Shown piece after piece: positions 1 through 6,048 of a stretch of DNA of 6,446 bases (its first letter is position 1; each line of letters opens with the position of its first letter). A program made the translations under genes and the position numbers. Under the pieces are notes generated by a model. That model searched no databases, had not been told where the DNA came from, and worked only from the letters and a program-made list of their open reading frames with translations. Source of the stretch: Chitinophagaceae bacterium (GTDB taxonomy: Bacteria > Bacteroidota > Bacteroidia > Chitinophagales > Chitinophagaceae); NCBI GenBank assembly GCA_017882205.1, contig JADGPY010000474.1, positions 1-6,446 of the forward strand, given 5' to 3'.

Positions 1-26
1 TAAGCTAATTCATAGCAAATAAAAAT

Positions 27-800
27 ATGGGATTAAAAAATTTCTTAAGAGAAAAAGGATTTATTGAGGATGATTCTAAAAATAAATCAGATAAAAATGC
101 TCAAAGCACAGGATCACAAACATCATTATCTGAAGTAGTTCCAACATTTTTTCCGCTGAATTCAAACGTTATAACTTCTACTCCGTCTTCAAACGATACC
201 GAATCAGAACCTTCTTTTGTAACTCCATTAGCAAAAAGTTCAAATGAAACAGTACAACCTGACCCGGCATTTGTAAAATTCTTTGAAGATGAACTTGTGA
301 AAGCAAATCTTCCTGGTCCAGACTATTTTGAATTCAGGCAGTTGTTGATAAAAACACAACAGAAAATGGCCACTAAGGGTGTAGCTGCTCCTGAAGTAGT
401 TTTGCAGGCAGTACTTATGAGTTTTGAAGCACAGGAAATTTCGCCCGCAAAACTGGTTGAAGCAGCCCGTCATTATAAAGATATTATTAAACAAAAGAAC
501 GACGATTTCCTGAAGGGTGCTTCAACAGAAAAAAATAATCAATTACAAAAAAGGCAAAATGTACTTCAGGCTCATAATGATAATATAAAAAAAATACAAC
601 AGCAATTACAGCAGTTGGAATTGCAAAGGCAGCAGTTAGAATCTTCTTTAAACAAAGAAAAAACTCAAATGGATGTAGATAAAACACTTGGCCAGGAAGG
701 AATTGAAAAAATTGAAAAAGCAGAACGATTAATATCTTCGGCGCATAGTTATATACAATCAACTATAGATGACGATATTAAAAGGCTTCAATCTGTATAA
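27..800 (+). CDS. Soluble helical/coiled-coil protein of unknown function, first gene of the ABC-OmpA cluster
   Basis: I do not recognise a named family. The 257-residue product has no signal peptide or membrane segment, so it is probably cytoplasmic. The start at 27 gives MGLKNFLREKGF, a short basic amphipathic stretch. A low-complexity Ser/Thr/Asn-rich linker follows (about 17-78). Next is a compact, apparently folded helical domain (about 79-160) containing FFEDEL and the turn NLPGPDYFEF (residues 94-103). A Gln/Lys/Glu-rich coiled coil covers about 168-216 (runs such as IQQQLQQLELQRQQLE), and a helical tail ends at 257. The start is preceded by an A-rich stretch with no Shine-Dalgarno box, as at the other genes here. 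Only 26 bases lie upstream in the window, so its promoter and any earlier operon gene are not visible. It lies 41 bases before a membrane coiled-coil gene, and I infer that it is a cytoplasmic partner of that protein or of the ABC transporter. The gene call is firm; the function is unknown. Confidence 0.85.
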   Translation: MGLKNFLREKGFIEDDSKNKSDKNAQSTGSQTSLSEVVPTFFPLNSNVITSTPSSNDTESEPSFVTPLAKSSNETVQPDPAFVKFFEDELVKANLPGPDYFEFRQLLIKTQQKMATKGVAAPEVVLQAVLMSFEAQEISPAKLVEAARHYKDIIKQKNDDFLKGASTEKNNQLQKRQNVLQAHNDNIKKIQQQLQQLELQRQQLESSLNKEKTQMDVDKTLGQEGIEKIEKAERLISSAHSYIQSTIDDDIKRLQSV

Positions 801-808
801 CTATTATA
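798..808 (+). repeat. TAACTATTATA gene-junction repeat, copy 1
   Basis: An 11-base sequence starting with the stop codon of the first gene. An identical 11-mer starts with the stop codon of the second gene (1859-1869). In AT-rich DNA this may be chance, though the same placement relative to two successive stops is notable. Confidence 0.45.
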
Positions 809-841
809 TTTAACAAGTATTATAAATTTAAAATCAAAATC

Positions 842-1861
842 ATGAACGATGTAATAAAAAACTCTTCTGTTTATACACTAGAAACAGCAGATGAGCGTAA
901 GATGCGATATGGAATTACTGCTGCATTTGTGGCTATCTTTTTATTGGTTGGTTATTTTTTACTTCCGGTAATTATTAAAACCATTCATAACTGGATAGAT
1001 TTTGGGATAGAAGTAGGTAAGCTTGTTTTAATGATTGCAATTATTGGAACAATTTTTTTAATGAGAAATGTTTTGATAGCAAGATGGAAAAGCGCTATCC
1101 GAAAGATGACGCGTTTCCTGATAAAAACCGATTTACCCGGATTACTTGAAGTTGTAGTTGCCAACCGTCGTGGGGTTCTGGCAAAATTTAATATTAGCAT
1201 CAAAAAAATGATGGAGGCAATAACATTGCATACTACAAAGATGGCCGAAAGAAAAGATTCCATGCAAAAAAATCTTGATTACGCTGCTCAATTCACAAAA
1301 CAGTCAAATGATCCTAAATTAGACCAGCATGTACGGGATAAAGCTAAAGATCAGATTGCTCATTTTGGCCGTGAGGCTGCGGAAGATGAAAAATTGTTGA
1401 AGATTATGCAGGAGGATAAACAAAAGATGCTGAAAAGCTATAATTTTTTCGATCGCCTTTATAGTAATCTTGAAAGCAGTACAGAATCCGTTGCGAATAC
1501 AATAGGGCGTTTAAGAGATCAGCTTCAAACTTCTAATGTATGGAGAGAAGCTGCTCACAGCGCTTCTTCGTTGTTAGGTGTTTCAGAATTTGAAACTATC
1601 ACTTTGGAAGAAACCAGGAATCGGATTGCAGAGAATGAATCGGAAGTAATGTCAATGATACATGACCACGAAACATTGCTTATGAAGATGGAAGCAGAAA
1701 ATGGCATAATGGATGACGCAGGACAAAAATTACTGGAACAATACAGTAGTAAAGTAGATGTGTTTGCTTTTATGAAAAGTGACAATGATCCTGGAAATGA
1801 TAGCGGTCAATCGCCTACTGATACATCGTGGTTAACTGCTAATAAAGATTTACTTAAATAA
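842..1861 (+). CDS. Two-pass membrane protein with long cytoplasmic helical domain, faintly PspA-like
   Basis: The 339-residue product has a short hydrophilic N-terminus, two hydrophobic segments (about 24-46 and 58-80), and then a basic patch (RWKSAIRK, 81-88) that places the long C-terminal part in the cytoplasm by the positive-inside rule. Residues about 85-300 are almost entirely helical and charged. The order of helices recalls PspA/Vipp1 proteins: a long hairpin-like pair (about 110-150 and 160-230), a linker with SLLGVSEFETI (243-253), then an amphipathic helix LEETRNRIAENESEV (255-269). This resemblance was made by eye and is weak; no catalytic motif is visible. The last 25 residues are polar and look disordered. 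It lies 27 bases upstream of the OmpA-fused binding protein and probably shares its transcript. It could be a membrane scaffold or stress-sensing partner of the transporter. The gene call is firm; the PspA comparison is tentative. Confidence 0.87.
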   Translation: MNDVIKNSSVYTLETADERKMRYGITAAFVAIFLLVGYFLLPVIIKTIHNWIDFGIEVGKLVLMIAIIGTIFLMRNVLIARWKSAIRKMTRFLIKTDLPGLLEVVVANRRGVLAKFNISIKKMMEAITLHTTKMAERKDSMQKNLDYAAQFTKQSNDPKLDQHVRDKAKDQIAHFGREAAEDEKLLKIMQEDKQKMLKSYNFFDRLYSNLESSTESVANTIGRLRDQLQTSNVWREAAHSASSLLGVSEFETITLEETRNRIAENESEVMSMIHDHETLLMKMEAENGIMDDAGQKLLEQYSSKVDVFAFMKSDNDPGNDSGQSPTDTSWLTANKDLLK

Positions 1862-1869
1862 CTATTATA
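1859..1869 (+). repeat. TAACTATTATA gene-junction repeat, copy 2
   Basis: Second copy of the 11-mer, again beginning with a stop codon (end of the two-pass membrane protein gene) and lying 20 bases before the start of the binding-protein gene. No function can be assigned; no promoter consensus overlaps it. Confidence 0.45.
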
Positions 1870-1888
1870 AAATTTCAAACCAAACAAT

Positions 1889-3451
1889 ATGGAACTAACT
1901 GATAAAGGTCAAAAAACGGTAAAGGCAATTCGTAATGTAGTCATATTTATTATAGTACTCGTTGGTGGCTATTTTGCATACAAGCATTGGGGGTCTAAAG
2001 ATGGTAAATTAGCTGTTGACAGTAAATCTGGTAAGCCAGATCTTGTTGTTGCTTATAATACTTTTACTGGTGTTGAAGGTCTTGTTCTTATGAATGGGGG
2101 TATGGACCCGAATGAGAATAGTGAGCTTTATAAAAAATATGGGATCAAATTGCTTATAAAACAAATGGATGCAGTTAAAGATACCAGGTCTGGCCTTCAT
2201 TCCGGGGATCTTGATCTTGTTTACTGTACAACTGATGCCCTTTCTGTCGAAATGGGATCGGGTAGCGAATTATTAGCAGATAATGTTGTTCAGATAATGC
2301 AGGTAAATCAATCGCATGGCGCTGATGCTATAGTTGTTCGTAAAGGGATTGATGACGTGGCAAATTTAAAAGGTAAGAAAGTGGCTTATGCTGTAGGTAC
2401 AGCTTCTCATACTTTATTGCTTAATGTTCTTGAATCATCTGGTTTAAAAATGGGCGATATTGATGGATACCAGGTTGGAGATGGCGTAGAAGCAGCAAAT
2501 GCATTTAAAAATAATCAATGCGACGCCGCAGTGGTATGGGCTCCTGATGATGAAGATTGTGTTGCATCACAGGCAGGTGCCAAGGTGCTTGTAAGCAGCG
2601 CTGTTGCCAGCCAGATTATAGCAGATGGTTTATTGGTTAAGCAATCTGTGCTTAAAGACAAACATGATTTAATCGTAAAGCTTGTAAAGGCATGGCTTCA
2701 GGGAAATGCACAGATAAATAATGATCCAAACGCCAAAAAAGAAGGCAATGCACTTTTTGCAAAAGGGTTTAAATTCCCCGAAGATATCGCAGCTAAATCT
2801 GCCAACAAAGTGTATTTTTCTACTCTTGGCGATAACATAAACTTTTTTGGACTTAACAGCACTTATACAGGAATGACCGGCGATAGAATGTATGGAAGAA
2901 TGGCTATTAAATATACGGAGGTGGGTTTGGCAAAATCACCTGCTCCATGGAGAAATGTTTCCGACCCATCTGTAATACAGGAACTCATGAATGACAAAGA
3001 TTTTGCAGCTGATAATAACCAGGTTGCTGCTAAAGTTGAAGCATTTAAACCGGCCACCGTAGAGATGAAGACGCAGACGTCACAAAGCAGTAAAATCATA
3101 AGTCTTGAATTTCCTACAAATTCTGCCCAGCTTGATGAAGACGATAAAGTTCTTATTGACAGGGAAATTAAAGAACTGGCCCAGGGCTTTGCAGGGGCTT
3201 ACATTCGTGTTGAGGGTAATACTGATAATGTAGGCAGTGCTTCGTTAAATCAAAAGCTTTCTTTAAACAGGGCCACGGCTGTAGTTAATTATCTTGTACA
3301 AGAACATAGTTTCGATCAGAATAAATTTATAATTGTTGGGAACGGATCTAATAAACCGGTTGCCGGATGCGAGGATAATGCAGATGAGGCTTGTCGTGCA
3401 AAAAACCGACGTACAGAATTCCAGTTTATCTGGGATAAAACAGGAAAATAA
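1889..3451 (+). CDS. Membrane-anchored ABC substrate-binding protein (SsuA/TauA/NMT1-like) fused to OmpA peptidoglycan-binding domain
   Basis: The 520-residue product has three parts. Residues 1-14 are basic, and about 15-32 form one hydrophobic segment with no lipobox and no clear signal-peptidase site, so it probably stays as an N-in membrane anchor. Residues about 50-380 are a type 2 periplasmic binding fold: DLVVAYNTFTG opens the domain, GDLDLVYCTTDAL (106-118) is the usual second motif, and LKGKKVAYAVGTASHTLL (160-177) and the block ending CDAAVVWAPD (211-220) match the nitrate/sulfonate/taurine/thiamine-precursor binding group. Residues about 400-516 are an OmpA-like domain with TDNVGS (445-450), N454, LS (457-458), RA (461-462) and NRRTEF (506-511). 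D446 and R461 fit the positions that bind diaminopimelate in peptidoglycan. C494 and C502 probably form a loop disulfide. Databases carry comparable fusions as phosphate-binding/OmpA proteins, but the substrate here cannot be told. The permease and ATPase genes follow directly. The domain call is very secure. Confidence 0.95.
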   Translation: MELTDKGQKTVKAIRNVVIFIIVLVGGYFAYKHWGSKDGKLAVDSKSGKPDLVVAYNTFTGVEGLVLMNGGMDPNENSELYKKYGIKLLIKQMDAVKDTRSGLHSGDLDLVYCTTDALSVEMGSGSELLADNVVQIMQVNQSHGADAIVVRKGIDDVANLKGKKVAYAVGTASHTLLLNVLESSGLKMGDIDGYQVGDGVEAANAFKNNQCDAAVVWAPDDEDCVASQAGAKVLVSSAVASQIIADGLLVKQSVLKDKHDLIVKLVKAWLQGNAQINNDPNAKKEGNALFAKGFKFPEDIAAKSANKVYFSTLGDNINFFGLNSTYTGMTGDRMYGRMAIKYTEVGLAKSPAPWRNVSDPSVIQELMNDKDFAADNNQVAAKVEAFKPATVEMKTQTSQSSKIISLEFPTNSAQLDEDDKVLIDREIKELAQGFAGAYIRVEGNTDNVGSASLNQKLSLNRATAVVNYLVQEHSFDQNKFIIVGNGSNKPVAGCEDNADEACRAKNRRTEFQFIWDKTGK

Positions 3452-3457
3452 CTTATG

Positions 3458-3482
3458 AAAGGGGTTGATAGCCCCTTTTTTT
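3458..3482 (+). terminator. Intrinsic-terminator-like hairpin between binding-protein and permease genes
   Basis: A perfect 7-bp stem AAAGGGG (3458-3464) pairs with CCCCTTT (3472-3478) around a 7-base loop, and a T7 run covers 3476-3482. It starts 6 bases after the stop of the binding-protein gene and ends 16 bases before the permease start. Since the permease and ATPase must work with the binding protein, I infer that it is a partial terminator or a 3'-end stabiliser that keeps binding protein in excess, as in many ABC importer operons. It could instead end the first transcript completely, but the 16 bases to the next start leave little room for a promoter. Confidence 0.75.
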
Positions 3483-3498
3483 AAATAATAAATTTTAT

Positions 3499-4266
3499 AT
3501 GAAACTAACTGGCAATGGCAGGTATCTCTGGCAGCTTCAATTGGTGGGCTGGGTAATTCTTTTTATTTTATGGTATCTCGTTACAAACTTCGGTTTGATT
3601 AATAATCATGTAATGCCTACACCTCAAAAAACCTGGCACTCATTTCTGGAAATGAAATCGGATGATAATTTAATTTCTAATATTCTTTTTTCATTACGCA
3701 TAAATTTTATTGGTTATTTAAAATGTATTGCTGCGGCACTCTTTGTTGGATTTGCCATTGGGCTATCTCCGCAGGTAAGAAAAATGTTTAGCCAGCAGGT
3801 GAATGCATTAAGATTTGTTCCTATTACTGCACTTATGGGAATATTTATAGCAATTAGCGGGTTAACAATTGTTACTAAAATTAACTTCCTTGCCTTTGGC
3901 ATTTGGGTTTATCTTGTTCCTGTTGTTGTTCAGCGAATAGATGAAGTAGATACTACTCATCTTCAAATGATGAAAACACTTGGAGCAACTTTCTGGCAAA
4001 CGGTGCGATACGTTACGTGGAGATCAGTTATTGCACGTCTTTCAGACGATATAAGAATTTTAGTTGGTATTAGCTGGACTTATATTATTGTAGCTGAGCT
4101 TGCCGGCATACAGGGAGGTTTAGGAAGCCTTATCTTTCTCGGAGAAAGACAAAGCAATGTTGGTAAAGTTTACGCTGTAATTTTTATAATTGTTGCAATT
4201 GGAATTATACAGGATGCGATGTTTCGATTAATTGACAGATTATTATTTAGTTTCAAATATCAATAA
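3499..4266 (+). CDS. ABC transporter permease, SsuC/TauC type (BPD_transp_1)
   Basis: The 255-residue product has the usual length and layout of the nitrate/sulfonate/taurine permease group: about six hydrophobic segments (roughly 14-34, 67-90, 104-121, 126-146, 187-206 and 224-245). Near the N-terminus, NNHVMPTPQKTWHSF (36-49) matches the LPSPxxvw-type motif that follows the first helix in SsuC/TauC. The cytoplasmic coupling (EAA) loop is clear at about 156-180, with MMKTLGATFWQTVRYVTW holding the conserved glycine (G162) that docks on the ATPase. The helix after it reads SWTYIIVAELAG (192-203), close to the family's AWxxxVxAEMxG, followed by GGLGSLI (206-212). Presumably two copies form the inner-membrane channel and accept substrate from the upstream OmpA-fused binding protein. 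The stop codon abuts the ATG of the ATPase gene, so the two are almost surely translated together. The substrate cannot be predicted from these residues. Confidence 0.95.
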   Translation: MKLTGNGRYLWQLQLVGWVILFILWYLVTNFGLINNHVMPTPQKTWHSFLEMKSDDNLISNILFSLRINFIGYLKCIAAALFVGFAIGLSPQVRKMFSQQVNALRFVPITALMGIFIAISGLTIVTKINFLAFGIWVYLVPVVVQRIDEVDTTHLQMMKTLGATFWQTVRYVTWRSVIARLSDDIRILVGISWTYIIVAELAGIQGGLGSLIFLGERQSNVGKVYAVIFIIVAIGIIQDAMFRLIDRLLFSFKYQ

Positions 4267-4269
4267 ATG
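4264..4269 (+). other. TAAATG stop-start junction between permease and ATPase genes
   Basis: The permease stop TAA (4264-4266) is followed directly by the ATPase ATG (4267-4269) with no spacer. This is seen in the sequence. Such junctions usually mean translational coupling by re-initiation, which would keep permease and ATPase in step. No Shine-Dalgarno box is visible in the end of the permease gene, in keeping with the other starts in this window. Confidence 0.7.
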
Positions 4270-5118
4270 ACGAAGGTTAAATCAATAGCAGATCAGCAAA
4301 TTAATAGTACCGGCTCAAATCCTGCCGTGCTTGAATTAAGGGGAGTTCACCAAACCTATTTTGATGCGAAAACAAAAAAAGATTTTGTTGTTTTCGACAA
4401 CCTTAATCTTGTGGTAGAAGATTACCCAAACATTGGTCAATTTATTGTCATTATGGGAAAATCTGGCTGCGGAAAATCTACAATACTTCGCTATTTTACC
4501 GGGCTTCAAAAGCCTACTTCGGGCGAAGTATTTGTGGACGGGAAACCGCTTGCTGAAAATCAAAGCATGCCGATGGTTTTTCAGCAATATTCTTCACTTG
4601 AATGGTTCTCTGTATTACAAAATGTAGCACTGCCGCTTACCCTAAAAGGAGTTGCTAAAAGCCATGCACATGAGCAGGCAATGCAAATGATAAAAGTGGT
4701 TGGACTTGAAGGCCATGAAAATAAGTTTGCAAGAATACCGCAGCTTTCCGGTGGGCAATTACAGCGTGTTGCCATAGCACGAAGCCTTGTAGCCAATCCC
4801 AATATGTTGTTATTGGACGAACCTTATGGAGCATTGGATGGTTTTACACGGGCAAAAATGCAATTCTTTATGTTGGATCTTTTTCAGAAAAGCGAACTTG
4901 CAAGCTTAAATCCTACTGTGGTGCTGGTTACACATGATCCACGGGAAGCTGTATTATTAGGCAATGATATCTACATCATGGATTCAGATCCCGGGCGTAT
5001 AATAAAGCATATTAAACCCGATCTTCCTGAGCATCGTGACAGGTCTATCCGGAAAGAGCCCCGCTTCGTAGAGATAGTGTCTTATATTGAAGATGTAATG
5101 GAAGGGATTATTCAATAG
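4267..5118 (+). CDS. ABC transporter ATP-binding protein, SsuB/TauB/NrtD type
   Basis: This 283-residue cytoplasmic ATPase powers the importer whose permease is encoded immediately upstream. Every catalytic element is present and normal: Walker A GKSGCGKST (64-72), Q-loop glutamine in VFQQYS (Q106), ABC signature LSGGQLQR (160-167), Walker B MLLLDEP with catalytic E185, D-loop GALD (188-191) and switch histidine in VTHD (H223). The sequence LLLDEPYGALDGFTR (181-195) and the tail DPGRIIKHIKPDLP (241-254) are typical of the nitrate/sulfonate/taurine ATPase group. About 20 polar residues precede the usual first strand (VLELRGVHQTY), a modest N-terminal extension of unknown meaning. The start at 4267 is supported by the exact abutment with the permease stop; no other in-frame ATG fits before the domain. 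The next gene begins 57 bases later with no terminator between them. Confidence 0.96.
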   Translation: MTKVKSIADQQINSTGSNPAVLELRGVHQTYFDAKTKKDFVVFDNLNLVVEDYPNIGQFIVIMGKSGCGKSTILRYFTGLQKPTSGEVFVDGKPLAENQSMPMVFQQYSSLEWFSVLQNVALPLTLKGVAKSHAHEQAMQMIKVVGLEGHENKFARIPQLSGGQLQRVAIARSLVANPNMLLLDEPYGALDGFTRAKMQFFMLDLFQKSELASLNPTVVLVTHDPREAVLLGNDIYIMDSDPGRIIKHIKPDLPEHRDRSIRKEPRFVEIVSYIEDVMEGIIQ

Positions 5119-5175
5119 TATATAATAAATTCTCAACTTTCCCAAAAACATATTGCATAAATAACCACCAATAGT

Positions 5176-5730
5176 ATGGCTATGAAAAAAACTGACTTTG
5201 CAGAAATTCTCGAGAAATGCGAAAAAATAGTAAAAGAAATGGGCCTGGTTATTCACTACACGCATAATCTTGATCCATTCTTTAAAGGTGACCTTGATGG
5301 TAAGAGAATATTTATAGGTAATCATTTAGATGCGGAGGAAAAACTGTTTAACCTGCTGCACCTGACAGGGCATAGCATACAGTGGAATATTAATGAACTC
5401 CTCCGCAATTTGGGCTCACATTTATACCTGCATCCTGATGATAAATTATTACTTGAATTACAAACTTACGAATGGCAGGCAAACTGCTATGCCCTTTCCA
5501 TATTGCACAAGGCCGACATATTTAATCTTGATAAATGGTTGTCTGATAAGTATGTTTTGGATATGCTTTACTTAACCCATTTTTATAAAACCGGTAAGAA
5601 ATTAAAGCGGATAACAAGTGTAGCAAAAGCATATCCTTTTAAGAGAAAATTAGAATCTATGCCCATTCCTTCGTTCACCCCGGTTCCACGTCATAGAACA
5701 CGTAATGGCCTTGTAATATCTTTTGACTGA
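5176..5730 (+). CDS. ImmA/IrrE-like (DUF955) domain protein with degenerate HLTGH zinc motif
   Basis: The 184-residue product resembles the ImmA/IrrE metallopeptidase fold in motif order. A short N-terminal region leads to KRIFIGNHLDAEEKLFNLLH (43-62), a strand and helix that in the family precede HExxH. The motif itself reads HLTGH (62-66): both zinc-binding histidines stay, but the catalytic glutamate is leucine (L63). A second helix has YEWQANCYALSIL (98-110), matching the family's E-x-E-A-N-x-F-A element, where E99 may supply the third metal ligand. ImmA and IrrE cleave XRE-type repressors (ImmR, DdrO); no HTH gene lies next to this one, and without the glutamate cleavage is doubtful. It may be a pseudoenzyme or bind metal only. 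Translation may start at 5176 or at the ATG at 5182 (Met3); neither has a Shine-Dalgarno box. It follows the ABC ATPase by 57 bases, so shared transcription is likely but not shown. The fold assignment is moderately secure. Confidence 0.8.
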   Translation: MAMKKTDFAEILEKCEKIVKEMGLVIHYTHNLDPFFKGDLDGKRIFIGNHLDAEEKLFNLLHLTGHSIQWNINELLRNLGSHLYLHPDDKLLLELQTYEWQANCYALSILHKADIFNLDKWLSDKYVLDMLYLTHFYKTGKKLKRITSVAKAYPFKRKLESMPIPSFTPVPRHRTRNGLVISFD

Positions 5731-5771
5731 TAAATTTTCGTTTAACCTGATACGTTACCTTGTTTTTTTTT

Positions 5772-5790
5772 ATGGGTCGTATCGACCTAT
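5772..5790 (+). other. Short hairpin downstream of a T9 tract
   Basis: Bases 5772-5779 pair with 5783-5790 (core GGTCG/CGACC, one G-T pair in an 8-bp stem, 3-base loop TAT). A T9 run lies just 5' of it (5763-5771), the wrong side for a + strand terminator. Read on the - strand the stem is followed by A residues, so it is not a terminator there either. It may be a protein-binding inverted repeat or chance. Confidence 0.35.
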
Positions 5791-5792
5791 GG

Positions 5793-5806
5793 CTTTGAAC
5801 TTTGAA
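5793..5806 (+). repeat. Tandem 7-base direct repeat CTTTGAA x2
   Basis: CTTTGAA occurs twice head to tail (5793-5799 and 5800-5806), followed by C. Each copy contains TTTG, the 3' half of the Bacteroidota -7 element, but neither copy has TA at the right place before it. The meaning is unknown. Confidence 0.5.
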
Positions 5807-6048
5807 CAGAGCAGGAACATGGCAAGGAAGTAGCAAAACCAGAAAGTTTAAACCTGATCTAAAAGAGATCTAAGTGATTTTTGTTCAAATGCTCTCAAAA
5901 AAATTGTTTCTTTTTATTCAGGATGGCATTGGCTCAGCGACATGCCGTATATACATTCTCTTCTGTGACATAAAACAATTTAAACATTGACGAATATCAT
6001 TTATTATAATTAACTGAGTAGCGATATTTGAGCATAATTTCAAATGTT

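Larger units (their letters stand above)
5731..6048. other. Intergenic region without recognisable gene
   Basis: About 318 bases separate the ImmA-like gene from the last gene. I find no convincing ORF, tRNA, rRNA or known riboswitch on either strand. Visible structure is limited to a T9 tract (5763-5771), a short hairpin right after it (5772-5790), a tandem 7-base repeat (5793-5806), a 5-bp inverted repeat GATCT/AGATC (5856-5870), and a 5-bp inverted repeat GGCAT/ATGCC (5925-5946). No full Bacteroidota promoter (TTG, spacer, TAnnTTTG) is present. The nearest match is GATATTTG at 6023-6030, one base off and lacking a well-spaced upstream TTG. A promoter for the last gene is expected here but cannot be placed. 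Confidence 0.6.

Noticed and set aside
1..3. TAA at the very start of the window as the stop codon of an upstream gene
   Set aside because: Three bases cannot show a reading frame; an upstream operon gene is possible but unsupported.
240..762. Two open frames on the - strand inside gene 1
   Set aside because: They lie opposite a well-formed + strand gene, have Cys/Phe/Tyr-rich composition typical of antisense frames, and show no recognisable domain.
4433..4627. Open frame on the + strand inside the ABC ATPase gene
   Set aside because: It overlaps the Walker A to Q-loop region of a clear ATPase in another frame and has no sign of its own of being coding.
4984..5325. 113-codon open frame on the - strand spanning the ATPase and ImmA-like genes
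   Set aside because: It covers the ends of two + strand genes and the gap between them, and its translation is aromatic-rich with no domain. It appears to be a shadow.
5393..5575. 60-codon + strand frame within the ImmA-like gene
   Set aside because: It is embedded in the EWQAN-containing gene in a different frame and has no recognisable features.
5743..5771. Possible intrinsic terminator after the ImmA-like gene (TAAC...GTTA followed by T9)
   Set aside because: The stem is only 4 bp with a 7-base loop, cannot be extended, and is separated from the T run. It is too weak to call despite the suitable location.
6023..6030. GATATTTG as a Bacteroidota -7 promoter element for the last gene
   Set aside because: It differs from TAnnTTTG at the first base, and the nearest TTG (5987-5989) is more than 30 bases upstream, too far for a -33 element.
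6028..6048. TTG start giving seven more residues to the last membrane protein
   Set aside because: ATG at 6049 gives a natural basic N-terminus before the first helix; the added residues (MSIISNV) bring no conserved feature and the start would be non-standard.
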